Assembly: GCF_033304595.1 (NCBI RefSeq)
Contig: NZ_CP116341.1
Span: forward strand, 2,645,001-2,709,000
Length of the DNA stretch: 64,000 nt
Reading direction: 5' to 3'
Source of the DNA: Sporosarcina jeotgali
Lineage (GTDB): Bacteria > Bacillota > Bacilli > Bacillales_A > Planococcaceae
Shown here piece after piece: positions 35,480 through 44,921 of this stretch. A program made the position numbers and the translations under genes. The notes under the pieces are model-generated. The model had not been told where the DNA came from. It saw nothing but the letters and a program-made list of their open reading frames with translations, and searched no databases. The number at the start of each line of letters is the position of its first letter. Within the stretch, counting starts at the first letter, position 1.

Positions 35480-38183
35480 TTACATGGACATCTCCTTTTT
35501 CTAGCGTAAAACTAAAGATCGCACCTGTTGGCACATTGTCTTCAACTGTGAGCTCACTGCCATGGACTTTGACGATAGCTTGGCACAGTGAAAGTCCGAG
35601 TCCAAGACCACGCCGACTGTCACTACGGTAGATTTTATCCGTTGTGAAGGGTTCAAACAATCGATCTTTTATTGTGTCACTAATTCCAGGTCCATTATCA
35701 GCTATTCTAATACGCACAAAGTTGCCTTCTTCCTGCGCTGTCATTGTGATTTCACTTCCAATAGGTGTATAGGTCAATGCGTTATTAATAATATTGATAA
35801 TTGCCTGGATCATAAGCCGCGCATCCATCACCGCAAATATCAAATCAGGCTCAACTTGGCAGTGAATATGATGCGTTTTGTCGTTTTGGGTCACATGCAA
35901 AAGTGATTCTTGCAAAATCTCTTCAACTAGCTCCGGCTGCATTTCAATTGACAGTTCTCCTCCATCTAATCTCGATACAGCAAGCAGATTTTCGACCATC
36001 TGTAAAAGCCACTTTGAATTACTATTTATATCGCGATATAGCTGAACTTTTTGTTCTTTATTAATTTGATCCCCGCTAGTAAGCAACATATCCGAGTTAC
36101 CTGAGATACTCGTTAGTGGTGTTCGTAAATCATGCGAAATCGCACGTAAAAAGTTGGCACGCATTTGTTCAAGCTCGGCTTCACGAACGACTTCTTCATT
36201 CGACTTTTGTAAATACCATTTATCAAGCGCAAATGAGAATTCATTAATGAGGGCATCTAGAATATTTCGTTCAAAAGATGGGATCGGATCACTTTTTGTT
36301 AGCATAATTCCAACAACCCCTTCAACGTTCCCACTTGATATGACAGGTATATAGTACGCACTTGCTTCGGGGAAAGTATCTGTCGAAACGCCGGCAGTCT
36401 GCTTGTTTTTTGCGACCCATGTTACTACGCCCCGTTCGTTTACATTATCAAACAGTGCTTCCATCGACATGTTTTCTGCAGAGGTCATAACAGTAGTTCG
36501 GAAATACACTTTCTTCATGATTAATTGATTGTCCAGATGAAAAAATACGGCTGGTTTTTCAACGAGTTTGACAATTTGTGTCATTCCTTCTGAAATGATT
36601 TCCTCAAGTGATTTCGCATGCTGTAATTTACGATTTGTCTCAAGTAGCACTTCCATCCGATAAGACTTGCGTACTGCACCAACAGCTTGCTGTTTTACTT
36701 TCCGTGCCAAGCTACTCGTAATTAACCCGGAGATGAACATGATCAGAAACGTCATAGGGTAATCCCAATGATAGGCTTCAAATGAAAACCTCGGTTCAGT
36801 GAATAAAAAATTGAAAATCAGCACCGCAACTAACGAACTAACAATGCTGATTTCCCATCCCGTCGACCATATTGCAAGTACAAGCACACCTAAAATATAG
36901 ATAGTAACGATATTTGTTTCACTCACACCAAGCATAAAGAAGAACATTCCTATCAATGATGCTACGAAAAATATAATTGCCATTTTCAATAAGTCCATCC
37001 AATGGAACTTAGGTCGAGGGATCATTCCCTGAAAACGGAGCGGTTCGTTTTCCCTATCAGGCACAATGTACATTGCCAAGTTTGGCATGTACATACTAAG
37101 TCGATCACTTACTTTGGAATTCGACCTCCACCATTGAGATTTCGTCGCAGTTCTTCCGATAACTAGCTTCGTCACACCACTTATTCGGGCATAATTGGCT
37201 AGGGCAGCCGCTACATCTTCCTCCTGAACGCTTACGACATGGCCACCAAGTTGCTCTGTTAGTTTGATGTGCTGTTGCAATCTCTCTGAATTCGCATCAC
37301 TACCGAGATTTATTCCTGATTTCTGTACATATAACGCTGTGAACTTACCGTGTAACGCTTGGGCCAGTCGTGCGGCGGTCCGGATAACTTTTGCATTTGT
37401 CGGTGAACTACTAATCCCCACTAGCAAATGATCCTCCACTTGTGTGCTTTGAGTTAGAGACATATTCTCTAGCGTTTTTTTGTGATAAATCGTATCAGCT
37501 GTTCGGCGTAATGCAATTTCGCGGAGCGCGACTAAATTCGATTTTTGAAAAAATTGTTCCATCGCCCTTTCGACTTGTGGTGCACGATATATTTTCCCTT
37601 CCTTTAAACGCTGGATTAAATCCTCCGGTTCAATATCAACGAGTTTAATTTGTGCTGCGTTATCTATTAAATAATCCGGTATATGCTCACGCACTTTCAC
37701 GCCGGTGATTTCCTCCACCAAATCATGAAGGCTTTCAATATGCTGGATATTTACAGTTGTGTAAACGTGAAACCCTTTGGCAAGCAGTTCCTCGACATCA
37801 TTAAATCTCTTTGAATGGCGCATTGACGGTACATTGGTATGTGCCAATTCATCAATCAAGACAAGTCCAGGTTTTCGTTCAAGCACTGCATCGATATCGA
37901 ATTCTTCAAATGTCTTTCCTTTATAAAGAACTTTCTTAGTAGGTATCTTCTCAAGCCCTTCAAGTAAGGCCGTTGTTTCAGGGCGGGCATGTGGTTCAAC
38001 ATAGCCGACGACCACATCTATACCCAGTTTTTTTGCTTGTTGGGCAGCGTCAAGCATGGCGTATGTTTTTCCGACTCCTGCTACATACCCCAGAAATATT
38101 TTCAACTTGCCGATTCCGGCTCTTTTTTCTAACTGTTTAATTTTCTCTAAAATCGCATCTGGACTTGGACGACTATCTACCAT
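35472..38183 (-). CDS. kdpD: Sensor histidine kinase of the Kdp system
   Basis: 903 residues, full length. The N-terminal KdpD domain has Walker A GYVAGVGKT at residues 32-40 and ELAHTNVPSMRHSKRFNDVEELL; a Usp-like domain follows around 250-370; four membrane helices lie near 395-490; then a GAF-like region and the kinase core with the phospho-acceptor His in RAISHDLRTPLTSISG (about residue 680), N-box IINNALTYTP and DNGPGI / GLGLGLSLC ATP motifs. It senses low K+ or osmotic stress. In Firmicutes the Usp domain of KdpD can bind c-di-AMP, which is family knowledge. Divergent from the kdp structural genes. Confidence 0.96.
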   Translation of the reverse strand: MVDSRPSPDAILEKIKQLEKRAGIGKLKIFLGYVAGVGKTYAMLDAAQQAKKLGIDVVVGYVEPHARPETTALLEGLEKIPTKKVLYKGKTFEEFDIDAVLERKPGLVLIDELAHTNVPSMRHSKRFNDVEELLAKGFHVYTTVNIQHIESLHDLVEEITGVKVREHIPDYLIDNAAQIKLVDIEPEDLIQRLKEGKIYRAPQVERAMEQFFQKSNLVALREIALRRTADTIYHKKTLENMSLTQSTQVEDHLLVGISSSPTNAKVIRTAARLAQALHGKFTALYVQKSGINLGSDANSERLQQHIKLTEQLGGHVVSVQEEDVAAALANYARISGVTKLVIGRTATKSQWWRSNSKVSDRLSMYMPNLAMYIVPDRENEPLRFQGMIPRPKFHWMDLLKMAIIFFVASLIGMFFFMLGVSETNIVTIYILGVLVLAIWSTGWEISIVSSLVAVLIFNFLFTEPRFSFEAYHWDYPMTFLIMFISGLITSSLARKVKQQAVGAVRKSYRMEVLLETNRKLQHAKSLEEIISEGMTQIVKLVEKPAVFFHLDNQLIMKKVYFRTTVMTSAENMSMEALFDNVNERGVVTWVAKNKQTAGVSTDTFPEASAYYIPVISSGNVEGVVGIMLTKSDPIPSFERNILDALINEFSFALDKWYLQKSNEEVVREAELEQMRANFLRAISHDLRTPLTSISGNSDMLLTSGDQINKEQKVQLYRDINSNSKWLLQMVENLLAVSRLDGGELSIEMQPELVEEILQESLLHVTQNDKTHHIHCQVEPDLIFAVMDARLMIQAIINIINNALTYTPIGSEITMTAQEEGNFVRIRIADNGPGISDTIKDRLFEPFTTDKIYRSDSRRGLGLGLSLCQAIVKVHGSELTVEDNVPTGAIFSFTLEKGDVHVNE

Positions 38184-38219
38184 GATCCCTCACCCCCACC
38201 TCATTATAGTCCCGATTCA

Positions 38220-38253
38220 CATTAAGACGGCATTAAGATTTTCCGTCTTAATG
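38220..38253. promoter_or_regulatory. Candidate KdpE operator
   Basis: Between the divergent kdpD and kdp structural genes: an 11-base inverted repeat (CATTAAGACGG / CCGTCTTAATG) that contains three ATTAAGA words, two direct and one inverted, at 38221, 38232 and 38246. It has no T run, so it is not a terminator. It is the obvious regulator-binding site of this control region. Confidence 0.55.
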
Positions 38254-38344
38254 CCACCTTTATAAGAATCCAATTTCTCTAATACTACATTAATCTAAAC
38301 TTCATTATGATGAAACTACTCGCTAAACAGAAAGGATGGGACAC

Positions 38345-38437
38345 ATGATGGATGTAATTATGATTGGTGTATTAATCATAAGTTTTGCAAGCCTATACGG
38401 ACTCACAATCTGGTGTTACAAACTAGTAAACAATTAA
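38345..38437 (+). CDS. Conserved-looking small membrane ORF before kdpF
   Basis: 30 residues: MDVIMIGVLIISFASLYGLT then IWCYKLVNN, one membrane helix with two aromatic/Cys residues at its end. A Met doublet gives two possible starts (38345 or 38348), with AAAGGATGGG upstream. Small ORFs of this kind with a DVxM opening often precede kdpF in other bacteria, from what I recall of kdp loci. It may be a second accessory subunit. It is first in the operon. Confidence 0.6.
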   Translation: MMDVIMIGVLIISFASLYGLTIWCYKLVNN

Positions 38438-38449
38438 GGAGGAAACGTT

Positions 38450-38530
38450 ATGTGGATCGTATTGTCGATTGTCCTAGTATTGTTATTTGGCTATCTAGTT
38501 CACGCATTACTCTATCCTGAAAATGATTAA
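38450..38530 (+). CDS. kdpF: KdpF small subunit of K+-transporting ATPase
   Basis: 26 residues: MWIVLSIVLVLLFGYLVHAL then LYPEND. It is one membrane helix ending in the YPE motif typical of KdpF. It stabilises the KdpABC complex. AAGGAGGAAACGTT precedes the ATG, and kdpA begins 23 bases later. Confidence 0.85.
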   Translation: MWIVLSIVLVLLFGYLVHALLYPEND

Positions 38531-38553
38531 TAAGCCTGTAGGAGGTAACGGAT

Positions 38554-40248
38554 ATGTGGCAAATTGCCTTGGTGATTGGAATTTATCTACCGATAGTCAT
38601 TGTTGCTGGTCATTATTTATACCACGTAACCATGCAACAAAAAACTTGGATTGATCCGGTCATGAACCGGATCGATCATGTCATTTACAACGTATGTGGC
38701 ATTAAGCAGGGCAATATGACTGGGAAACAATATTTGCTGGCATTGATTTTATCAAATGCCATAATGGTGTTCATTGGATACATTATTTTACGTATTCAGT
38801 CAGCGCTGTTTCTTAACCCGAATGACGTCGGGAATATGGAGGCGACACTGTCATTCAATACGATTATTTCTTTTATGACGAATACAAATCTACAACACTA
38901 CAGTGGTGAATCAGGGTTAACTTATTTAGGACAGATGCTTGTCATCACGTTTATGATGTTTACTTCAGCAGCAACCGGCTATGCGGCATGCATGGCGTTC
39001 TGCCGTCGTTTAGTTGCTAATACAGATACACTTGGTAACTTTTTTGTAGACTTTGTGCGTGTGACGACACGTGTATTGATTCCAATTTCTTTTATCGTAG
39101 CCCTGTTTTTAGTATCCCAAGGTTCGCCTCAAACGTTCCATGCAAACGAAACCATCCAAACAATAGAAGGGAATATGCAAGATATTGCACTCGGACCTGT
39201 TGCCTCACTCGAGTCAATTAAGCATGTGGGTACAAATGGAGGCGGTTTCAACGGTGCCAATTCATCAACACCTTTTGAAAATCCAACCGTCATTACAAAC
39301 ATCGTGGAAATGCTCTCCATGATGCTACTCCCTGGTGCTAGCGTTGTGACATTTGGTCTAATGGTCGTTAATCGAAGGAAGAAAGCACTTTTCGGCAAAC
39401 AAGGATTCGTCATTTTTGCAGCGATGGGTATTCTTTTCCTTATTGGTCTAACGACTTGTTATCTTGCGGAACGTGCAGGAAACCCTATTATTGATGAGCT
39501 TGGTATTACACAAGATCTAGGCAGTATGGAAGGTAAGGAAATGCGATTTGGCGTACCACAATCTGCTTTATTCACGGTTGTGACGACAGCTTTTACGACA
39601 GGAACAGTCAATAATATGCATGATACCTTAACGCCGATTGGGGGCATGGTGCCCCTGTTCAACATGATGTTAAACGTCGTATTCGGTGGTAAGGGAGTCG
39701 GTTTGATGAACATGATGATGTACGTCATGTTAACGATTTTCATCGCTTGTTTAATGATCGGTCGTTCCCCCCAGTTTTTAGGGAAGAAGATTGAAGAAAA
39801 AGAAATGAAGCTAATTGCGCTTTGTATTTTAATCCATCCTGCCATTATTCTAGGGTTCTCAGCGCTCGCTGCTTCGACTGTTGCGGGAGTTCAAGGAATC
39901 ACGAACCCTGGTTCACATGGATTATCGCAAGTACTTTATGAATACGCCTCATCATCAGCAAACAATGGCTCTGGATTCGAAGGGCTCTCTGATAATTCAA
40001 CTTTTTGGAACGTCACGACTGGTCTGGCGATGTTCTTTGGGCGCTATTTATCAATCATTATTCAACTTGCCATCGCCTCCCTACTTGCGAAAAAGGTATG
40101 GCACAGTGAATCAGTTGGTACTTTGAAAACTGACAACGCGATGTTCACATTTTTGCTTGTCTCAATTGTATTAATGATTGGCGCATTGACATTTCTACCT
40201 GCGTTAGCACTCGGTCCGATTACAGAACATTTACAAATACGTTCTTGA
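38554..40248 (+). CDS. kdpA: K+-transporting ATPase subunit A (channel subunit)
   Basis: 564 residues, about ten membrane helices. It selects and carries K+. Selectivity-filter type stretches are visible: TNTNLQHYSGESGLTYLGQM near residue 110, HVGTNGGGFNGANSSTPFENP near 225, FTTGTVNNMHDTLTPIGG near 350 and SSANNGSGFEGL near 470. The length is normal. TAGGAGGTAACGGAT precedes the start. Third gene of the kdp operon. Confidence 0.97.
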   Translation: MWQIALVIGIYLPIVIVAGHYLYHVTMQQKTWIDPVMNRIDHVIYNVCGIKQGNMTGKQYLLALILSNAIMVFIGYIILRIQSALFLNPNDVGNMEATLSFNTIISFMTNTNLQHYSGESGLTYLGQMLVITFMMFTSAATGYAACMAFCRRLVANTDTLGNFFVDFVRVTTRVLIPISFIVALFLVSQGSPQTFHANETIQTIEGNMQDIALGPVASLESIKHVGTNGGGFNGANSSTPFENPTVITNIVEMLSMMLLPGASVVTFGLMVVNRRKKALFGKQGFVIFAAMGILFLIGLTTCYLAERAGNPIIDELGITQDLGSMEGKEMRFGVPQSALFTVVTTAFTTGTVNNMHDTLTPIGGMVPLFNMMLNVVFGGKGVGLMNMMMYVMLTIFIACLMIGRSPQFLGKKIEEKEMKLIALCILIHPAIILGFSALAASTVAGVQGITNPGSHGLSQVLYEYASSSANNGSGFEGLSDNSTFWNVTTGLAMFFGRYLSIIIQLAIASLLAKKVWHSESVGTLKTDNAMFTFLLVSIVLMIGALTFLPALALGPITEHLQIRS

Positions 40249-40263
40249 CGAGGAGATACGAAA

Positions 40264-42330
40264 ATGGAAACCACATCAAAAAAAAGTTTAATAACCGGTG
40301 AAGTTATGAAAAGTTCAATCTTAGGAGCTTTTAAGAAATTAAATCCCGTCTACATGGTGAAAAACCCGGTAATGTTTGTTGTAGAAATTGGGTTCATCTT
40401 TGTCCTTTTGTTAGCCATTTTCCCAAATTTAATGGGCGATGGTACAGGGTCACATTTACGCCTATACAATTCAATTGTCGCTGTGATTCTGCTAGTCACA
40501 CTTTTATTTGCGAACTTCGCTGAATCCATCGCGGAAGGCCGGGGTAAAGCACAAGTCCAGACGCTTAAGAAAACAAAAACTGTGACAGAAGCTCGTGTAC
40601 TCCTTTCTGACGGAACTCAAATAATGAAACAGGCTAATGAGCTTGTTAAAGGGGACATCGTAATCGTTCGTACGGGCGAAGTCATTCCGAATGATGGTGA
40701 AGTGATTGAAGGAATAGCAACTGTGGACGAATCGCCAATCACTGGTGAATCAGCACCCGTCGTGAAAGAAAGAGGCGGTGACTTTTCTTCAGTCACGGGT
40801 GGTACTACGGTGACAAGTGACTGGCTGAAAATTGAAATCACCTCGCTACCTGGCGAATCGTTCTTGGATAAGATGATTGCGCTTATAGAAGGTGCAAGCC
40901 GTAAAAAAACACCAAATGAAATCGCCTTAAATACGCTATTAGTCAGTTTAACGATTATATTTTTACTAGTCGTTGTCACACTTTACCCTATGACTACGTA
41001 TCTGAATGTAACCATTCCAGTTGCGACACTTATTGCATTGATAGTCTGCTTAATCCCTACCACAATTGGCGGTCTGTTGTCAGCTATCGGGATTGCTGGA
41101 ATGGACCGTGTCACGCAATTCAATGTCATTGCAATGTCTGGAAAAGCTGTCGAAGCTAGCGGAGATGTGGATACATTGATTTTGGATAAAACAGGAACCA
41201 TCACTTATGGTAACCGGATGGCAGAAGAATTCAAACCGATAAAAGGGGTAAAAGAAATTGACCTCATTCGTGCGGCATGGTTGAGTTCTTTAAAAGACGA
41301 TACACCAGAAGGAAAGTCGATTTTATCGCTTGCCGTCAAATTAAACGTCGATTCAACTGATGAGAAAAGAATTGTCGAGACCAGTGAGGATATTCCATTT
41401 TCAGCCCAGACACGCATGAGTGGACTGGATATGCAGGACGGAACAAAAATCCGAAAAGGTGCTTATGATTCTATTAAAGATCGAAGTATCGCTGCAGGCC
41501 GGGCTTTACCAAAAGATTTGGAGGAGCTAGTGCATCAAGTATCATCACTTGGCGGTACACCTCTAGTAGTGGCTGAAGACGATCACATCCTTGGCGTCAT
41601 TTATTTAAAGGATATTGTAAAGCCGGGTTTGAAAGAACGTTTTGAACTGCTTAGGTCGATGGGGATTAAAACAATAATGTGTACAGGTGACAATCCGCTA
41701 ACTGCCGCAACAATCGCCAAAGAAGCAGGTGTTGACGGATTTATAGCTGAAAGTAAGCCGGAAGACAAGATTAATGTGATAAAAGAAGAGCAATCGCAAG
41801 GTAAAATTGTTGCTATGACTGGTGACGGTACGAACGATGCACCCGCCTTGGCTCAGGCAAACGTTGGTATGGCTATGAATTCTGGAACAAACGCAGCGAA
41901 AGAAGCGGCGAACATGGTCGATTTAGACTCAAACCCGACCAAAATCATTGAAGTTGTGGAAATCGGAAAACAATTGCTGATGACACGCGGTGCGTTAACA
42001 ACATTTAGTATCGCAAATGATGTAGCTAAATACTTCGCAATCATTCCTGCGATGTTGATGGTAGGCGTACCTGAAATGAGAGCGCTCAACATCATGCATC
42101 TAAATTCACCGACAAGTGCCATTCTCTCGGCATTGATTTTTAACGCCATCATCATTCCGCTACTGATTCCAATCGCTATGAAGGGTGTTCAATACAAACC
42201 CATGGCCGCTTCGAAATTGTTGAATCAAAACTTACTAGTTTACGGACTTGGCGGGATCATCACCCCCTTTGTTGGAATAAAACTTATCGACATGATTATC
42301 GGGCCTATTTCACAGATGACAGGACTATAG
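40264..42330 (+). CDS. kdpB: K+-transporting P-type ATPase subunit B
   Basis: 688 residues, the ATP-hydrolysing subunit. The phosphorylated Asp is D308 in [12 protein letters not shown]; the actuator loop is [10 protein letters not shown] near 162 and the hinge [21 protein letters not shown] near 520. Membrane helices flank both. The set of K+ ATPase motifs is complete ([15 protein letters not shown]). GAGGAGATACGAAA precedes the ATG. Confidence 0.97.
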   Translation: METTSKKSLITGEVMKSSILGAFKKLNPVYMVKNPVMFVVEIGFIFVLLLAIFPNLMGDGTGSHLRLYNSIVAVILLVTLLFANFAESIAEGRGKAQVQTLKKTKTVTEARVLLSDGTQIMKQANELVKGDIVIVRTGEVIPNDGEVIEGIATVDESPITGESAPVVKERGGDFSSVTGGTTVTSDWLKIEITSLPGESFLDKMIALIEGASRKKTPNEIALNTLLVSLTIIFLLVVVTLYPMTTYLNVTIPVATLIALIVCLIPTTIGGLLSAIGIAGMDRVTQFNVIAMSGKAVEASGDVDTLILDKTGTITYGNRMAEEFKPIKGVKEIDLIRAAWLSSLKDDTPEGKSILSLAVKLNVDSTDEKRIVETSEDIPFSAQTRMSGLDMQDGTKIRKGAYDSIKDRSIAAGRALPKDLEELVHQVSSLGGTPLVVAEDDHILGVIYLKDIVKPGLKERFELLRSMGIKTIMCTGDNPLTAATIAKEAGVDGFIAESKPEDKINVIKEEQSQGKIVAMTGDGTNDAPALAQANVGMAMNSGTNAAKEAANMVDLDSNPTKIIEVVEIGKQLLMTRGALTTFSIANDVAKYFAIIPAMLMVGVPEMRALNIMHLNSPTSAILSALIFNAIIIPLLIPIAMKGVQYKPMAASKLLNQNLLVYGLGGIITPFVGIKLIDMIIGPISQMTGL

Positions 42331-42343
42331 GAGGGAACTTTGT

Positions 42344-42982
42344 ATGAAGGGATTTTTCCAATACACGAAACAGGCAATGCTCGTTACTTGTACAATGTTC
42401 GTATTATGTGGTTTGATATACCCATTTGCGGTGACAGCGGTGGCAAAAATGGTATTCAACAAGCAAGCGAATGGCAGTTTAATAGAAGTGGACGGTCAAA
42501 TTGTTGGATCTGAAAAGATAGGCCAACGTTTTAATGCCCCAGAGTATTTATGGGGACGGGTATCTGCCGTGAATTACAATACCTATACAAAAGAAGATAT
42601 AGTAGCTGATGTAAATGGGAAAACAGCATACAGCGGAGTCAGCTCAGGTTCGTTCAACTACGCTCCTTCCAATCCGGAACTACTAACACGAATTGAAACA
42701 GATATTGAATCTTTCTTAAAAGCGAACCCAGATGTGAAACGTGAACAAATCCCGGCAGACTTGTTGACCGCCTCTGGATCAGGTCTTGACCCACACATCA
42801 GTGTAGAGGCTGCACGCATTCAGATGAACCGCATTTCACAAGCGAGCGGTATCCCGCTGGATAAGGTTGATGCAATTGTGAAAGCCAATACAGAAGACCG
42901 AGTATTTGGGGTGTTTGGCGAAGACAATGTCAATGTTTTGGGTACGAACCTTGCAATTTATGAAATAATGAATGAGAAATAA
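42344..42982 (+). CDS. kdpC: K+-transporting ATPase subunit C
   Basis: 212 residues with one N-terminal membrane helix and an outside domain. Family stretches: GQRFNAPEYLWGRVSAVNY, SGVSSGSFNYAPSNPEL, and the terminal SGSGLDPHISVEAARIQMNRIS, complete. It works with KdpA and KdpB. GGAGGGAACTTTGT precedes the start. Last gene of the operon; the terminator lies some 200 bases downstream. Confidence 0.96.
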   Translation: MKGFFQYTKQAMLVTCTMFVLCGLIYPFAVTAVAKMVFNKQANGSLIEVDGQIVGSEKIGQRFNAPEYLWGRVSAVNYNTYTKEDIVADVNGKTAYSGVSSGSFNYAPSNPELLTRIETDIESFLKANPDVKREQIPADLLTASGSGLDPHISVEAARIQMNRISQASGIPLDKVDAIVKANTEDRVFGVFGEDNVNVLGTNLAIYEIMNEK

Positions 42983-43043
42983 CTGATAGATGTTGGATAC
43001 TTAACAATCATGTGTCGTTAAGAAATATCGTTAAAGCTTTATT

Positions 43044-43180
43044 TTCGTGCAGAAGACTTTACTCTTTCACAAGACCGTTAATCGAAGTAGACGATAGCAA
43101 TTCCGGAGCGGAGGAATTAGCGAAGATCCTGGACTGAGCGCAGCGAGGAAATCTGCTGAGGACGAACCCTTCGGAAACAT
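43044..43180. repeat. Degenerate copy of a Bacillales interspersed repeat
   Basis: Text such as CAGAAGACTTTACTCTTTCA, then AATCGAAGTAGACGATAG and CGGAGCGGAGGAATTAGCGA aligns along its length with the better kept copy at 58640-58800. It is non-coding and lies between kdpC and its terminator. Confidence 0.6.
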
Positions 43181-43189
43181 ACTAACATT

Positions 43190-43229
43190 AGTAGCACAAA
43201 CCATGGCCATGGTTTGTGCTACTATTTTT
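43190..43229 (+). terminator. Terminator of the kdp operon
   Basis: A perfect 34-base palindrome (43190-43223; arms AGTAGCACAAACCATGG and its complement, with no unpaired loop in the DNA) followed by six T. In RNA the centre opens to a small loop. Confidence 0.9.
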
Positions 43230-43413
43230 TATGGTAGAAGTGAAGCGAAGTCATGCGGACGCTGGAATCTAAGAATTTGTTTAAGGAAATCGACTCACTT
43301 CACATCCTTAGTTGAAACAGTTTAGTATGTTGAATCTTCGAGATCGTGTATAAGAAAATGGAATCGATAAGGCGCTGTGAAGGCTTCTATAAACCAAATG
43401 AGGAGGAGACATA

Positions 43414-43612
43414 TTGAATTATGTAATTGCGTTTAACGTAAGCATGGGGAAAAGTACAATGGTCATATATGATCACAGCCAGCGTTGTTTGTATGAAGGT
43501 GAACTGAAACCTACAGCGAATGGATACAGCTGGCTCAAAGAGAATAGTAAATTCATCAAAGGACAAGCCTGCCAATTATCTGAAATTGTATTCGAAGCGA
43601 CGGGTATCTTTT
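43414..43612 (+). pseudogene. N-terminal fragment of an IS110-family transposase
   Basis: Starts after AGGAGGAGACATA with NYVIAFNVSMGKSTMVIYDH, LKENSKFIKG and IVFEATGI. This is the IS110 RuvC-like N-terminus. The first catalytic residue of the DEDD set should be Asp in AFDVS; here it is Asn. The match ends after FEATGI, where another transposase fragment takes over. Not functional. Confidence 0.75.
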
Positions 43613-43786
43613 GGCATCGGAAGATCACTAAGTATGAAAGGATGCCCGTACGACAATACGGTAGCAGAATCGATGTTCAATGCGGTCAAAATAGAGTTCA
43701 TGAAGCATATGACCTTTTCTTCTATCAGCCAGTTAGAGCGTGAACTACAGGATTATGTGAAGCTTCGTCAATTAGTTGATTTTTAA
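43613..43786 (+). pseudogene. C-terminal fragment of an IS3-family transposase
   Basis: In a different frame from the IS110 piece: SLSMKGCPYDNTVAESMFNA then VKIEF, the region around the last catalytic residue of IS3 OrfB (GCPxDNAxxES), then ELQDYV and a frame end without the usual RPHxSLGY ending. It is fused to the IS110 fragment within a few bases. The stretch 43787-43934 shows no gene. Confidence 0.75.
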
Positions 43787-43934
43787 ATTCCTTGGTATAG
43801 GTCTACCTTACTCGTTTTTCAGTCATGTAGATTCTCCTCATCTCTATGGTTGTATTCTACAAGACCTTAATTTTATTGTCCAAGTAAGTGTAGCCTACAC
43901 AAAAAGGATAAAGGTTGCTTCACGTTGGAAGACA

Positions 43935-44921
43935 TTACCCTATCTCCTGATAGTGAATCGAGCAATTGCGGCCATTTTCTTTCGCCCTATAAAGCGCCAA
44001 ATCCGCGCAATTTAAAATAGTGACTTCTGTGTCGCTTTCTGAGAATGTAGACGCTCCAATACTCACGGTTAATCGATCGATAATTTCCCAGTTGGCATTT
44101 TCTACTGCCTTATTAAGCTTAACAGCAAGTTTAAGTGCCTCTTCAGCATTTGTTTCTGGCAGAATGATGACAAACTCTTCACCGCCCAAACGTGCTACCC
44201 GATCGTCAGGACCCATTTCTTGTGTCAGCAGTCCCGCCAGTTGAACCAGAACGCTATCGCCAGCCAGATGCCCATATGTGTCATTGACCTTTTTGAAGTG
44301 ATCAATGTCCACCATCAATAACGAAAATACACTTCCCTCTTTTGTATATCGATCAATATGACGTTCCAATTCTTCCTGGAAAAAGCGTCTGTTCGAAATA
44401 TTCGTCAGCTTATCTGTATTGGATAATTTCAAGAGTTCATTATTCATCTCTAAAATCTCGTTTTGCTTCCTAGCAATTTCCGCATACACTTTTTCTAGTT
44501 GAACAAATGCCTCTTCCCGGTCTTGATACGCCTTTTCAGTTGTCTTCTGAAGCGAACGCAGTTCCAGTTCATAATCGATTCGCTGTTTCATCTGGATGAA
44601 CATACAGTCAATGACAGCTAGACCCTCTTGCATATACCGTCTCGCATTTAAAAGAAACGGTATGGATTCACCCGCCGCCGTTGTTAGATTGATATAAAAT
44701 TCTTCCACAGAGTTATGCAGCTGTATCGTTGGAAAAAAGTACGTATGGATGAACATACGATTGACTCGCGTTAAGAAAGTCTCCATGTGCTTTCCAACCA
44801 CTTCATCTTCCTCATAGCCCATCCATGTAAGGAAGCGATTATTGACTTCAAGGACACAGCCGTTTTCATCAATACTAATAAAACCGCATGGTGCTTCTTT
44901 TAACCGTTCTTCCACTGCCAT
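43935..44921 (-). CDS. PAS-coiled coil-GGDEF diguanylate cyclase
   Basis: 328 residues. A PAS domain fills about 5-110 (GFISIDENGCVLEVNNRFLTWMGYEEDEVVGK), a long coiled coil 115-168, and a GGDEF domain 165-328 with signature LGGEEF (246-250), NTDKLTNISNRRFF and DIDHFKKVNDTYGH. It should make c-di-GMP. The inhibitory I-site RxxD five residues before GGEEF reads GPDD here, so product inhibition is probably lost. The ATG has AGAGG and lies inside the end of the upstream RsbQ-like gene (22-base overlap). In B. subtilis RsbQ is coupled to RsbP, PAS-coiled coil-phosphatase; here the output is GGDEF instead. Confidence 0.92.
   Translation of the reverse strand: MAVEERLKEAPCGFISIDENGCVLEVNNRFLTWMGYEEDEVVGKHMETFLTRVNRMFIHTYFFPTIQLHNSVEEFYINLTTAAGESIPFLLNARRYMQEGLAVIDCMFIQMKQRIDYELELRSLQKTTEKAYQDREEAFVQLEKVYAEIARKQNEILEMNNELLKLSNTDKLTNISNRRFFQEELERHIDRYTKEGSVFSLLMVDIDHFKKVNDTYGHLAGDSVLVQLAGLLTQEMGPDDRVARLGGEEFVIILPETNAEEALKLAVKLNKAVENANWEIIDRLTVSIGASTFSESDTEVTILNCADLALYRAKENGRNCSIHYQEIG

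Noticed and set aside
38184-38344. c-di-AMP (ydaO-type) riboswitch upstream of kdp
   Set aside because: Looked for because some Bacilli have one here; the gap is only about 160 bases and shows just the ATTAAGA repeat.
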